Positions 8,837 to 20,712 of a DNA stretch of 64,000 nucleotides are shown here, one piece after another. Source of the DNA: Jeotgalicoccus sp. (lineage in GTDB: Bacteria > Bacillota > Bacilli > Staphylococcales > Salinicoccaceae). A program made the translations under genes and the position numbers. Below the pieces are notes generated by a model that was not told the DNA's origin, searched no databases, and was given only the letters and a program-made list of their open reading frames with translations. The first letter of the stretch is position 1. Each line of letters begins with the position of its first letter. The DNA is taken from contig DONT01000001.1 in assembly GCA_003513765.1 (NCBI GenBank), positions 378,378 to 442,377 on the forward strand. The letters are read 5' to 3'.

Positions 8837-9457
8837 TTATTCGTTTACCAGCGTGCGTATCTTAGTTGTAATAATATCTATCGCAACCATATTTTCGCCG
8901 CCTTCCGGAATTATTATATCACTGAAGCGCTTTGTCGGCTCGATAAACTGCAGATGCATTGGGCGAACCACTGATAAATACTGTTCAATAACTGAATCCA
9001 TCGAACGTCCGCGTTCTTTAATATCCCTGCTTAAGCGGCGTAAAATACGAATGTCAGAATCTGTATCGACATATAATTTTACGTCCATAAGATTTCTAAG
9101 TTCGTCATTTTCAAGGGCGAAAATACCTTCGATAATAATAACTTCTTTCGGCTCCACAGTGATTGTTTCACTGCTTCTAGTATGATTTGTATAATCGTAC
9201 GTGGGAATATCTATCGTTTCACGATTGATCAGCTGCTTAATATGTTCAATCAGTAAATCATTATCAAAAGCAAATGGATGGTCGTAGTTCGTCTCGAGAC
9301 GTTCTTCCATCGTCTTATCACTCTGATCCTTATAATAATAATCCTGTTCGATTAAAACAATACTGTGCCCTTTCAATGATTCCATAATCTTTCTTGTCAC
9401 TGACGTCTTCCCTGAACCGGAACCTCCGGCTATACCGATAATTGTCGGTTTTTCCAT
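8837..9457 (-). CDS. udk: Uridine kinase
   Basis: Phosphorylates uridine and cytidine in pyrimidine salvage. The Walker A motif GGSGSGKTS spans residues 11-19. [10 protein letters not shown] and [11 protein letters not shown] are typical of the family. The ATG at 9457 was preferred to the GTG at 9469 because AAGGGTG overlaps that GTG and gives normal spacing to the ATG. The product is 206 residues. Confidence 0.96.
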   Translation of the reverse strand: MEKPTIIGIAGGSGSGKTSVTRKIMESLKGHSIVLIEQDYYYKDQSDKTMEERLETNYDHPFAFDNDLLIEHIKQLINRETIDIPTYDYTNHTRSSETITVEPKEVIIIEGIFALENDELRNLMDVKLYVDTDSDIRILRRLSRDIKERGRSMDSVIEQYLSVVRPMHLQFIEPTKRFSDIIIPEGGENMVAIDIITTKIRTLVNE

Positions 9458-9471
9458 TCTGTTACACACCC

Positions 9472-10080
9472 TTAGTAAATTACGAGCAAGCCGTCGCCAA
9501 CATTTAAAAATGAAGTCGTATACTCGCTGTCTTTCATTGACTGATTAAATGCTCTGACTTTGTCGCGCAGTTTACGCTTATTTTTATTTTCAACATTGTC
9601 ATTCGCAATAAGTCCGCGGACAAATATATTATCGACGATAATTAAAGCATTCTCAGTTAAATATTCTTTATATTTATCAAAAAACAACTGATTATTTCCT
9701 TTTGAAGCATCGATAAAAAGAAAATCAAACTGGACATTGCCGAGTTCAGCTTCTTTAGCATCCGCTAAAATTGTTTTAATATTATTACTGTACTTACATG
9801 CTTTGATATTCTGATTGGCAATATCATGACTCACTTCATCTTTTTCAATCGTCGTGACATGAACACCTTCAGCCGCACTTGCAAAATGCAGAGCGCTGTA
9901 CCCTATTGCGGTACCGATTTCAAGAATATTTTTGACGCCTTTAATTGCGATGTACTGTTTTACAACATTCAGTGCATCGCTGTCTATTATTGGTACGCGG
10001 TTATCAATAGCGTAACTGTGAATAGCAGGGAACAATTCTTCGTGCGTATTTAAATCTCTTACATAGTTTATAAGTTCCAT
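9472..10080 (-). CDS. trmR: O-methyltransferase, tRNA 5-hydroxyuridine methyltransferase TrmR
   Basis: A 202-residue class I methyltransferase of the YrrM group. The SAM motif [16 protein letters not shown] is near residue 55, and [15 protein letters not shown] carries metal-site acids. B. subtilis TrmR (YrrM) methylates 5-hydroxyuridine at tRNA position 34; the assignment here rests on similarity and on the mltG-trmR-udk order. A terminator (10096-10130) lies between mltG and this gene, so it needs read-through or a nearby promoter. Confidence 0.88.
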   Translation of the reverse strand: MELINYVRDLNTHEELFPAIHSYAIDNRVPIIDSDALNVVKQYIAIKGVKNILEIGTAIGYSALHFASAAEGVHVTTIEKDEVSHDIANQNIKACKYSNNIKTILADAKEAELGNVQFDFLFIDASKGNNQLFFDKYKEYLTENALIIVDNIFVRGLIANDNVENKNKRKLRDKVRAFNQSMKDSEYTTSFLNVGDGLLVIY

Positions 10081-10095
10081 CTAATCACCATATAC

Positions 10096-10130
10096 AAAAA
10101 ATACAACTGATAACAAAAGTTATCAGTTGT
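10096..10130 (-). terminator. Rho-independent terminator between mltG and trmR
   Basis: A perfect 12-bp inverted repeat (10103-10114 and 10119-10130) with a 4-nt loop is followed on the minus strand by ATTTTTT. It ends the mltG transcript and may allow partial read-through into trmR, which starts 16 nt later. Confidence 0.85.
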
Positions 10131-10182
10131 TCGTCCATTACAAAAGATAGTACCATATTTAGCGCTTTTTGAAAAGAGCCGA

Positions 10183-11310
10183 TTACTGGTTATCTATATA
10201 TTGTTCTCTGTTTGCAAGATGTTCATCATACGTTTCTGCAAAGTGGTTCGTACCTTCACTGTCTGCAAGGAAATAGAAATAGTTAGTGTCCGAGGGATTC
10301 ATTGTACTTTGCAGTGATTCCTGACCAGGTGATGCAATTGGCCCCGGTGTTAATCCTGTATTTAAGTAAGTGTTATAAGGATCTTCCACTTCCAGATCTT
10401 CATACAATACGACTTCCTGATGTTCACCGAGAGCATAAAGCACTGTCGGGTCAGTCTGCAGCGGCATTGCAGGATTCACAGACATACGGTTTAAAAATAC
10501 ACTCGCAATGCGTGATCTGTCAGCAAGTGATGTTGCTTCTTCTTCAATAAGAGACGAGAATGTCAGGAACTCATGGAATGTCAGATCTACCGGCTCGCCT
10601 TCGTAATCAATAGTGTATTCCGGAATTGATGTGTACAGACTGTAGCTGTTCTGCTGTGTTGCATCAAGCATATTTCTAACCAGCTGTTTTAAATCAGGTT
10701 CTTCAGTCGTAATATCATACGTTGCAGGATATAAATAACCTTCAAGCGGATATTTAATATCCTCAGCTAAAATTTCATCCGTCAGCATATCAGGATATTC
10801 CCCTATCAGCTCCTGAATGAATTCTTCGTCCTCCATCAGGGCCATAAAATCATCTCCCGATACAGGCAGGTTGCTTTCAAGCTGTGCAGATATTTCCTGC
10901 AAAGTATAGCCTTCCGGCACTGTTACACGGTGCAGTACTTCCTGATATATTGTACCGGATTCAAGTGTTCTTGCAATCTGTTCGAAGTCCATTGCAGGCG
11001 ACATTTGGTAAGTCCCCGCCTGATAACTCGAAATACTGTTTAAACGCAAGTATAATTCAAACATCGTACCATTTTTAACGATGCCCTGTTCCTCAAGAAT
11101 ATCTCCGATATCTCCGGCAGAGTATCCCTGATCGATTGACAGCTCGATTGTTTCTGTCGAATCTTCATCCACTGGCTGCAATCCGCCGCGTATGTATAAA
11201 AAGGCGGATATAATACCGATAATAATAACAATAAGCAGGGCCAGAACGATGAACAGAGTCAGGTACGATGAAACATTTTTAGAAAATTTAACATCGTCGT
11301 ATTTGCTCAT
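10183..11310 (-). CDS. mltG: Endolytic murein transglycosylase MltG (YceG family)
   Basis: Membrane-bound lytic transglycosylase that cuts nascent glycan strands. A single transmembrane helix spans about residues 16-40. A LysM-like region follows, then the YceG catalytic domain. The catalytic Glu lies in SSLIEEEATS near residue 250, with PLQTDPTVLYALG and LTPGPIASPG further on. It is 375 residues long and lies between two terminators, so it is probably a single-gene unit. Confidence 0.94.
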   Translation of the reverse strand: MSKYDDVKFSKNVSSYLTLFIVLALLIVIIIGIISAFLYIRGGLQPVDEDSTETIELSIDQGYSAGDIGDILEEQGIVKNGTMFELYLRLNSISSYQAGTYQMSPAMDFEQIARTLESGTIYQEVLHRVTVPEGYTLQEISAQLESNLPVSGDDFMALMEDEEFIQELIGEYPDMLTDEILAEDIKYPLEGYLYPATYDITTEEPDLKQLVRNMLDATQQNSYSLYTSIPEYTIDYEGEPVDLTFHEFLTFSSLIEEEATSLADRSRIASVFLNRMSVNPAMPLQTDPTVLYALGEHQEVVLYEDLEVEDPYNTYLNTGLTPGPIASPGQESLQSTMNPSDTNYFYFLADSEGTNHFAETYDEHLANREQYIDNQ

Positions 11311-11326
11311 ATTGTTCTCCTATCTG

Positions 11327-11358
11327 AAAAAATAGCTTCCAATAAGTTATTGGAAGCT
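11327..11358 (-). terminator. Rho-independent terminator after yrzB
   Basis: A long inverted repeat (11334-11345 and 11347-11358) is followed on the minus strand by ATTTTTT. It separates the alaS-ireB-ruvX-yrzB operon from mltG. Confidence 0.87.
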
Positions 11359-11367
11359 TAAATAATT

Positions 11368-11676
11368 TTACTCGTCGTAGTCATCATCCATCTGAGTGTT
11401 GACTACTTCTTCGATCATGTTCCATTCGTCGTCAGTTTCAACAGGCAGGAATTTACCGCCGTCTCCATCTTCGTCAGGTACATTAATCATCGGAATGAGT
11501 TCTATATCTTCTTCGTCATCACTGAAATTACCTTCTTCAGCTAAAATAACGTAGTTCTTATCGAAATCCGGGTGATAAAATTCCAGCATTTTGCGGTAAA
11601 GTACTTCTGAACCGTCCTCATCATAAAGTGTAAGCAGTTCTTCTTCTTTGTTAAATTCAGTGTTTTCTTCGCTCAT
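11368..11676 (-). CDS. DUF1292 family protein (YrzB-like)
   Basis: A strongly acidic 102-residue protein of the DUF1292 family. The family pattern is [18 protein letters not shown], then VILAEE and LPVETDDEW. No function is established. It is the last gene of the ireB-ruvX-yrzB group, 2 nt after ruvX, the common order in Bacillales. Confidence 0.9.
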   Translation of the reverse strand: MSEENTEFNKEEELLTLYDEDGSEVLYRKMLEFYHPDFDKNYVILAEEGNFSDDEEDIELIPMINVPDEDGDGGKFLPVETDDEWNMIEEVVNTQMDDDYDE

Positions 11677-11678
11677 AG

Positions 11679-12110
11679 TTATGCTCCTTTGTGCGGGTTA
11701 TCTAAGTACCCTTGTAATATAAATACTGCTGCCATCTTGTCGATAACCGCTTTTCTTTTCTTGCGTGATAAATCTGCTTCCAGCAGGGATCGTTCAGCTG
11801 CAACTGTGCTCAGCCGCTCGTCCCACAGAGTAATTTTAACATCTGTGAGTTCAAGCGCAAGTAATTTGACAAAATACTGTGATCGTTCTCCGCTTTCGCC
11901 GATTGAATTGTTCATATTTTTCGGGAGTCCGACCACAATTGTATCGACTTCGTTAGTCTTTGCAATCTCGACTACCTGATCTATGCCGTAATCCCCGGCA
12001 TGTGTGTTGATTTTAAGCGTTGTAAGTCCTTGAGCTGTCCATCCCAGTGCATCGCTTAAAGCTACACCGATTGTTTTTGTGCCTACATCAAGCCCTAGAA
12101 TTCTAACCAT
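11679..12110 (-). CDS. ruvX: Holliday junction resolvase-like protein RuvX/YqgF
   Basis: A 143-residue RNase H-fold nuclease of the YqgF family. Motifs are [16 protein letters not shown] at the N-terminus, [12 protein letters not shown], and [12 protein letters not shown] with the acidic residues. Family members act on Holliday junctions or in pre-16S rRNA 5' end processing; the sequence cannot tell which applies here. It overlaps ireB by 8 nt. Confidence 0.94.
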   Translation of the reverse strand: MVRILGLDVGTKTIGVALSDALGWTAQGLTTLKINTHAGDYGIDQVVEIAKTNEVDTIVVGLPKNMNNSIGESGERSQYFVKLLALELTDVKITLWDERLSTVAAERSLLEADLSRKKRKAVIDKMAAVFILQGYLDNPHKGA

Positions 12111-12366
12111 TTATCTCTTTGGTAACGTAGTTTTTAACCAGTACTTCCATTATTTCATCGCGTTCAACGTGGCGAATCTGATTGCGGGCTTCATTATGAC
12201 GCGGAATATAGGCTGGATCTCCGCTTTGAAGGTAACCGACGATTTGATTAATAGGATTATAGCCGCGTTCTTCCAATGTGTTATAAACGTTAGTGAGTAC
12301 TGCTTTTACGTTTTCTTCCTTACGTTCATCAACACTGAACTTCATTGTTTTATCGAACTGGTCCAC
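12103..12366 (-). CDS. IreB family regulatory protein (DUF965, YrzL)
   Basis: An 87-residue protein nearly identical in layout to the IreB/YrzL family, with [20 protein letters not shown] and [18 protein letters not shown]. In Enterococcus IreB is a substrate of the Ser/Thr kinase IreK and affects cephalosporin resistance. The start is a GTG at 12366, since AGGAGTG precedes it by eight bases; an upstream in-frame GTG at 12375 lies inside that ribosome site. It follows alaS and precedes ruvX. Confidence 0.92.
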   Translation of the reverse strand: MDQFDKTMKFSVDERKEENVKAVLTNVYNTLEERGYNPINQIVGYLQSGDPAYIPRHNEARNQIRHVERDEIMEVLVKNYVTKEING

Positions 12367-12424
12367 AAAAAGCACTCCTATTCCTACTTCTGTATTTATT
12401 ATTAATTATATCATCTTAACTGTG

Positions 12425-15055
12425 CTAAAGAAAATCTTTAACGTACTCGTCAACAAACTGTAATGCTGCTGTTATACTCTCGATATTTGTTCCGCCGCCC
12501 TGGGCCATATCCGGTCTGCCGCCGCCTTTACCTCCGGCAATATTTGCCATGCCTTTCATAATATCGCCTGCACGGACTTTGGCTGTTAATTCTTTCGGCA
12601 CAGTTACGACCAGTGATACTTTATCGCCTGTTACTGCAGCAAGCGCTACAATTGCATCCTGATTCTGCGATTTGATTAAGTCCATCTGATCGCGGAGATC
12701 TTTCGCATCTTTAGCTTCCACTTCTTTTCTAATGACAGATACACCGTTTACTTCTACTGTTGCATCGCTTAGATCATTCAGTTTTGACTGCTGAAGTTCA
12801 GCTTTCAGTTTATCGTGAGCATCCTGCAGTTCTTTCTTCTCAGCCAGCAGCTGTGCAAGCTTATGTTCAACATTGCTGACTTTCGATTTAACTGTACCCG
12901 CAATATTTTCTACAGTGGTTTCATGCTCTTTGTAAATTCCAATTGCATATTTGCTCGTTACAGCCTCAATACGTCTAATGCCAGCACCGATTCCGCTTTC
13001 CGAAACAATTTTGAAAACGCCGATATCAGCAGTGTTTCTAACGTGAATACCGCCGCACAGCTCAACTGAGTACTGATCGATATCAACGACGCGTACCACG
13101 TCACCGTACTTCTCACCGAACAACGCCATAGCACCTTTTTCTTTTGCTTGTGCGATTGGCATTTCTTCTATTGAAACATTTAGTCCTGCGTATATTTTTT
13201 CATTAACGATATTTTCTATCTCTGTAAGCTGTTCTTTGTTTAACGACTCGAGGTGCGAGAAGTCAAAACGAAGGCGCTCTGCCTCAACAAGTGATCCTGC
13301 CTGATTCGCATGTTCACCGATGACATCTTTTAATGCCTGGTGCATTAAGTGAGTTGCCGTGTGATTTTTCATGACGAAATTGCGTTTCTCGCTATTCACT
13401 TCAAGTTTATACGTTTCTTTTGCTGTTAAAGTACCTTCCACAACACGGATAACGTGAACATTTTGTCCATTAGGCGCCTTATAAACATAATCCACTTCAG
13501 CTTTACCATGTGCATTTGAGATTGTACCCGTATCAGCAATCTGGCCGCCGCTTTCAGCGTAGAAAGGTGTTTCAGCGAAGATTACTTCAACTGATTCTTC
13601 ACCTGCATAGTCAGTGATGATTTTATCATTAGACACGATATACAGCAGAGTGCTTTCTTCTGTTTTATTGTCGTAACCTGTAAATATGCTCGGTTCTGTA
13701 ATTCCCCGGAATGTTTCAGACTGTACCTGCATTGACTCTCCCGCTTTACGAGCCTGTCTTGCGCGCTGTTTCTGAGCGGTCATTTCTTCATTGAAAGCCG
13801 CTTCATCGACAGTCAGTCCGTCAAGCGCTGCATATTCAACTGTCAGTTCAAATGGGAAACCGTAAGTGTCATAGAGTTTGAAAGCATCTTTACCGGCAAT
13901 CACTTTATCGCCTTCCTGTGCACGGTCACGAAGACTCTGGTAAATTTTAATGCCGTCATCAAGCGTTGCAAGAAAACGTACTTCTTCACCTTTTACAACC
14001 TCTTTAATGAATGATGCTTTTTCTTTCACGTTCGGATAAAATCCGCCCATAACATCACCGACAACATCTACAAGATTGTACATAAATGCTTTTTCAATTT
14101 TAAGATCTTTACTGAATCTTACTGCACGGCGGATTAATCTGCGCAGTACATAGCCGCGTCCTTCGTTTGACGGCAGTGCACCGTCGGCAACTGCGAATGT
14201 CACAGTTCGGATATGGTCGGCAATCACTTTAAAGGCAGTGTCCAGTTCATCAGCTTGACCGTACTTCTGTCCGCTGACTTTTTCTACTTCTTTAATAATT
14301 GGAACAAATAAATCTGTATCAAAGTTTGTTTTAGCATCCTGAATGACACTGACTATGCGCTCAAGCCCCATGCCTGTATCAATGTTTTGTTTCGGTAATG
14401 GTGTATAGCTGCCGTCTTTATTATGGTTAAATTCACTGAATACCAGGTTCCAGATTTCGAGATAACGTTCATTTTCCCCTCCGGGATACATTTCCGCGAG
14501 CGGTGTTACCGTATCGTAGTGCGCACCGCGGTCGTAGAATATTTCACTATTCGGTCCGCATGGTCCTTCGCCGATATCCCAGAAGTTGCCTTCGATGCGG
14601 ATAATACGTGATTCATCCAGACCGATAACATTCTTCCAAATATTTAATGCATCACTATCTTCAGGGTGTACTGTCACGTAAAGTAAATCCGGATCAAATC
14701 CAATCCAGTCATCATGTGTCAGGAACTCCCAGGCACGGACGATTGCCTCTTCTTTAAAGTAGTCGCCGATAGAAAAGTTTCCGAGCATTTCAAAGAACGT
14801 ATGGTGGCGTGCTGTGAAACCTACATTTTCAATATCGTTTGTCCGGATTGCTTTTTGCGCATTTACGATGCGCGGATTCTTCGGCACTACTCGCCCGTCA
14901 AAATATTTCTTCAGTGTAGCAACACCCGAGTTAATCCAAAGAAGTGAATCATCATCGATTGGAACGAGCGGAGCACTTGGTTCAACCATATGGTCGTGTG
15001 CTTTAAAATAATCTAAAAACATTTGACGTACTTCATTGCCTGTTAATTTTTTCAT
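12425..15055 (-). CDS. alaS: Alanyl-tRNA synthetase
   Basis: Charges tRNA-Ala. The 876-residue protein has the catalytic domain, the editing domain with HTATHLMHQAL and CGGIHVRNT (zinc ligands), a coiled-coil stretch and the C-Ala domain ending GGGRPDMAQGGG. The ATG at 15055 is preferred to a GTG three codons upstream because AGGAGTG overlaps that GTG and is spaced correctly for the ATG. It is controlled by the T-box leader immediately upstream. Confidence 0.97.
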   Translation of the reverse strand: MKKLTGNEVRQMFLDYFKAHDHMVEPSAPLVPIDDDSLLWINSGVATLKKYFDGRVVPKNPRIVNAQKAIRTNDIENVGFTARHHTFFEMLGNFSIGDYFKEEAIVRAWEFLTHDDWIGFDPDLLYVTVHPEDSDALNIWKNVIGLDESRIIRIEGNFWDIGEGPCGPNSEIFYDRGAHYDTVTPLAEMYPGGENERYLEIWNLVFSEFNHNKDGSYTPLPKQNIDTGMGLERIVSVIQDAKTNFDTDLFVPIIKEVEKVSGQKYGQADELDTAFKVIADHIRTVTFAVADGALPSNEGRGYVLRRLIRRAVRFSKDLKIEKAFMYNLVDVVGDVMGGFYPNVKEKASFIKEVVKGEEVRFLATLDDGIKIYQSLRDRAQEGDKVIAGKDAFKLYDTYGFPFELTVEYAALDGLTVDEAAFNEEMTAQKQRARQARKAGESMQVQSETFRGITEPSIFTGYDNKTEESTLLYIVSNDKIITDYAGEESVEVIFAETPFYAESGGQIADTGTISNAHGKAEVDYVYKAPNGQNVHVIRVVEGTLTAKETYKLEVNSEKRNFVMKNHTATHLMHQALKDVIGEHANQAGSLVEAERLRFDFSHLESLNKEQLTEIENIVNEKIYAGLNVSIEEMPIAQAKEKGAMALFGEKYGDVVRVVDIDQYSVELCGGIHVRNTADIGVFKIVSESGIGAGIRRIEAVTSKYAIGIYKEHETTVENIAGTVKSKVSNVEHKLAQLLAEKKELQDAHDKLKAELQQSKLNDLSDATVEVNGVSVIRKEVEAKDAKDLRDQMDLIKSQNQDAIVALAAVTGDKVSLVVTVPKELTAKVRAGDIMKGMANIAGGKGGGRPDMAQGGGTNIESITAALQFVDEYVKDFL

Positions 15056-15084
15056 CGTTATCACTCCTGTAATTTTATAAAATA

Positions 15085-15274
15085 ATACAAAAAAACCGCC
15101 CCTTAAGAAAAGGGACGATTGTTACCGCGGTACCACCCAAATTATGACTAAGTCATCACTTTAGCTTGTTTTAAACTGACTGAAAAACAGCACATATACG
15201 GATTATCATTGCTTTCACCAGCCGCAATGTCTCTAAAATTAATTCCCGTAAATTCAAAATTTCAGCTTTTATTA
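15085..15274 (-). promoter_or_regulatory. T-box riboswitch for alaS, specifier GCU (Ala)
   Basis: The conserved T-box GGGTGGTACCGCGG lies at about 15125-15138, followed by a terminator hairpin (about 15090-15117) with a run of T. Stem I can be closed by 15260-15265 pairing with 15180-15185, and ACGG/CCGT pairs above the specifier loop. Within the loop the triplet GCU (15191 down to 15189) is an alanine codon, matching the gene. Uncharged tRNA-Ala would favour antitermination. Stem I base pairing was judged by eye. Confidence 0.93.
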
Positions 15275-15280
15275 ATTACA

Positions 15281-15309
15281 ATTATAATTTTTTAATCAAT
15301 TAGTGTCAA
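15281..15309 (-). promoter_or_regulatory. Sigma-A promoter of the alaS leader
   Basis: TTGACA (15309 to 15304) and TATAAT (15286 to 15281) are both consensus, with 17-nt spacing. The -35 box contains the recD2 stop codon TGA. Confidence 0.85.
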
Positions 15310-17669
15310 ACAAATTCATAAGGTGTGACACTTTCCATACCGATCATAGGATCGACTGTCAGGTTTTCAACCATCTCTTCGGTTAAATACTCGGGTAGTT
15401 CTGACGGCTCTTGTTCATATACTTTGCAGTATTTCTGCAGGAACTGCTGCAGCATCGTATTCCTTGGAATACCTTCACGTTTAATTGCACCGTAAAATGC
15501 ATTAGCATCGCCGCACAAAATTAACGATTCTTTTGCCCGTGTAATGCCCGTATATATAATATTCTTCATCAGCATATGGTAGTAGCTCGACACGATAGGC
15601 ATAATCACTATCGGATACTCACTCCCCTGCGCTTTATGGATACTTGTACAGTAAGCGTGCGACAGTTCCGTTAAATCACTGCGTTCATATGCAATTTTAG
15701 TATTGTCATAGTCAACGACAAGTGTATCTTTATCCACGTCATCTTTATCTTTAAAATAAATACCGTCGATAATTCCAGAATCACCGTTAAAAATATTATC
15801 TTCTGTCCGGTTAATCAGCTGAATAACCTTGTCACCTGTTCTGTAAATTTTATCTCCAAATTCTAGTTCACTTTTGTCTTCTGCTTCAGGATTTAAAATA
15901 CGCTGCAGCAGCTGATTTAATGTGTTAATTCCTGCCGGGCCTCTGTAAATTGGCGCCAGTACTTGTATATCACGCATATCATACCCTTTTTTAACGGCTT
16001 TTGACACTACTGTATCAACGACCTCTGCAATCTGATTCGTACCTGCGGGAATAAACAGTCTGTCTTTAAATTTATCGCTGATATTCATCGGTACGCCTTT
16101 GTCGATATCGTAAGCCAGTTTAACAATCGATGACCCTTCACCCTGCCGGTAGACTGTATCTAGAATCGTTGTTTTGATTGCGCCTGAACCGATTAAGTCT
16201 TTAAACACGGTTCCCGGGCCGACTGACGGCAGTTGTGCGCTGTCACCGACAAACACAAGTTTTGTGTGCGGCATAACATTTTGCATAAACTGATAAAAAA
16301 GCCACGTATCCACCATCGACATTTCATCGACGATGATCAGCTCAGCTTCAATTTCATTATCGATTATATCGTCGACAGCCGTATCCTGGCCCCAGCCGAT
16401 TAATCTGTGAATCGTGCTCGCTTCAATACCTGAAGTATCGGCCATCCGCTTCGATGCTCTGCCGGTTGGCGCCACAAGCTTAATCGGGTAATTTTTCGTT
16501 TCGTAAGAATCGTAGTCTTCATATTCAAAAATTTCCTGATATAAAGTAATAATCCCTTTAACTATCGTCGTTTTCCCGGTTCCTGGCCCACCTGTAATAA
16601 TTGATACTTTTTCAGTTAAGGCGTTTAAAATCGCATCCCGCTGATTATCGTTATAATCAATAGAAAGTGTCTTTTCAATCCTTTTCACTACGCCTTTAGC
16701 ATTATCCATATCAATTTCATCATGATTATCACGAAGAGTATGACTGAGCTTCTCAGCTGCTTTATGCTCTGAATAATAAATATTCGGAAGCGTAATCCGG
16801 TCTTCGGTAATAATCAGCTTTTTGTTCAGTGCAAGCTGCTCTACAGCAACTGCTACGTCGTCACTTCTGAAATAAATATCAGCGGTATTCAGACGCTCCA
16901 GTGTTTTCTCCTCTAATTCATCATGCATAATATACGTGTGTCCGATGCTCGTGATTTCATCGCTCAGTGTATACATCACTCCGGCGACGAGACGCTCCGG
17001 GTCGCTTGGCGCAATACCTGCATTCATGGCAATTTGATCGGCCTTTTTAAAACCGATACCGAAAATATCACTGACGAGCTGATACGGATGATTCTGCAGC
17101 ACGTTCAGTGTGTCTTCTTTATATGTATCGATAATCTTTGAGCGTTTTGACGGCTCAATGTTTAATTTAATCATAATTAAATAAGCTTCATCAGCTACAT
17201 TTGAACTGCGGACTGTTTCTGTGATCTGAAGTTTTTTTGTCTTTGTTAATCCTCTTACTTCATTAAGCGCATTGTCGTCTTTAGCAATCTTACTTAGTGC
17301 ATCCAGCCCGAGTGCTTCGACTATTTTTTCTGCGGTCTTTGTCCCGATACCGGGGAATTTATCGCTTGAGAAATACTGGACTAGCCCGTGGCTGGTATTT
17401 GGTATTTCTTTTTTAAATTCACTTGCACTGAACTGCTCGCCAAAGCGTGCATGCATCGTTACTTTGCCTGTGAATTTATAGCTTTCAGTTTCCTCGATAT
17501 TGTGAAAATGACCGGTGACAATCGCATCCTCTTTAAATTGAGTGTTCGTTTTCGTCACGTTGACACGCAGCACGTGAAACCGCGTATCTTCACTCATAAA
17601 GATTACACGGTCCACATCACCGATAATATAAAGTTCATCATATATAGATGTTTGTGCATCCGGTGTCAT
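15306..17669 (-). CDS. recD2: SF1B ATP-dependent DNA helicase RecD2
   Basis: A 5'-3' DNA helicase acting in mismatch repair and replication-fork maintenance without RecBC. The 787-residue protein has N-terminal OB-like and helix-hairpin-helix parts (FPGIGTKTAEKI), Walker A GGPGTGKTTI near residue 365, Walker B VDEMSMVD, and the C-terminal motif TSIHKAQGSEYP. The ATG at 17669 follows GGAG at a good distance. It starts 6 nt after the TPR gene. Confidence 0.95.
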   Translation of the reverse strand: MTPDAQTSIYDELYIIGDVDRVIFMSEDTRFHVLRVNVTKTNTQFKEDAIVTGHFHNIEETESYKFTGKVTMHARFGEQFSASEFKKEIPNTSHGLVQYFSSDKFPGIGTKTAEKIVEALGLDALSKIAKDDNALNEVRGLTKTKKLQITETVRSSNVADEAYLIMIKLNIEPSKRSKIIDTYKEDTLNVLQNHPYQLVSDIFGIGFKKADQIAMNAGIAPSDPERLVAGVMYTLSDEITSIGHTYIMHDELEEKTLERLNTADIYFRSDDVAVAVEQLALNKKLIITEDRITLPNIYYSEHKAAEKLSHTLRDNHDEIDMDNAKGVVKRIEKTLSIDYNDNQRDAILNALTEKVSIITGGPGTGKTTIVKGIITLYQEIFEYEDYDSYETKNYPIKLVAPTGRASKRMADTSGIEASTIHRLIGWGQDTAVDDIIDNEIEAELIIVDEMSMVDTWLFYQFMQNVMPHTKLVFVGDSAQLPSVGPGTVFKDLIGSGAIKTTILDTVYRQGEGSSIVKLAYDIDKGVPMNISDKFKDRLFIPAGTNQIAEVVDTVVSKAVKKGYDMRDIQVLAPIYRGPAGINTLNQLLQRILNPEAEDKSELEFGDKIYRTGDKVIQLINRTEDNIFNGDSGIIDGIYFKDKDDVDKDTLVVDYDNTKIAYERSDLTELSHAYCTSIHKAQGSEYPIVIMPIVSSYYHMLMKNIIYTGITRAKESLILCGDANAFYGAIKREGIPRNTMLQQFLQKYCKVYEQEPSELPEYLTEEMVENLTVDPMIGMESVTPYEFV

Positions 17670-17675
17670 ATTGAT

Positions 17676-18319
17676 CTACTCCAGCTCTTCAAATTTTTTC
17701 AGTGCATGATGTGCCAGGTGATGGTCAGCCTGAATATCAATTGCGCGCTTAAAGTGCCTCTTCGCCGCTATGATGTCGTCATCTTTCATATACGTTGCGA
17801 GACCGAGATTATATTCGGCATCTGCGTGATCTATTTTTTCTGCGACGAATGTTAACAGCTTCTGTGCCGGTTCATACTGTTCAAGCTGACACAGTGTTAA
17901 GCCGTATTCGAAACTGATATCTGTATCTTCCGGTTCGTTTTTATGAGCAGTATCAAAAAATGGAATACTCATCGCAATATCACCGGTATTGACGTATGAA
18001 CGTGCAATCATAAAGTTTAAATCGCCGTCTTCATAATGTTTATCATAGACATTTAAATAAAGTGTCAGTGCTTCTTTATAGCGTTCGGCGTTAAAGTACA
18101 GATTGGCAAGCGTATAACCTGCACTGAAACTCTCCCGTTTCAGTACAAGCGCCTGCTGGAGAAAGCGTTCCGCTTCCTCAATTTTACCGATCTGACTCAG
18201 TACCACCGCACCATTTATATAATGCGTTTCATCTTTCGGATTTTCCTCAATCGTTTTAAAAATAATTTCCAGTGCTTTTTCATGGTCCCCTGCTTCAATA
18301 TACTTCTGATAATCAAACA

Positions 18320-18320
<1 letters not shown>
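17676..18320 (-). CDS. Tetratricopeptide repeat protein (YrrB-like)
   Basis: A 214-residue protein made of about six TPR-like units, seen in repeats such as HYINGAVVLSQIGKIEEAE and AEYNLGLATYMKDDD. It has no signal peptide. It is presumably a protein-protein adaptor. The place between mnmA and recD2 matches YrrB of Bacillus. It overlaps the mnmA stop by 1 nt. Confidence 0.88.
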
Positions 18321-20586
<2,266 letters not shown>

Positions 20587-20712
20587 GTTATCCCTACCCA
20601 TCATCTACATTTAATTCTTATAGATTTTACCACGTTCAGGCAGATATTTATACTTTTCTGTTTGACTATAAGAGAATATTATATGATAGATAATTTATCT
20701 GGAGGTTTCAAG

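Noticed and set aside
20662..20687. Promoter for the monooxygenase gene (TTGACT and TATGAT)
   Set aside because: The two boxes are only 14 nt apart, too close for a sigma-A promoter, and no better pair was found.
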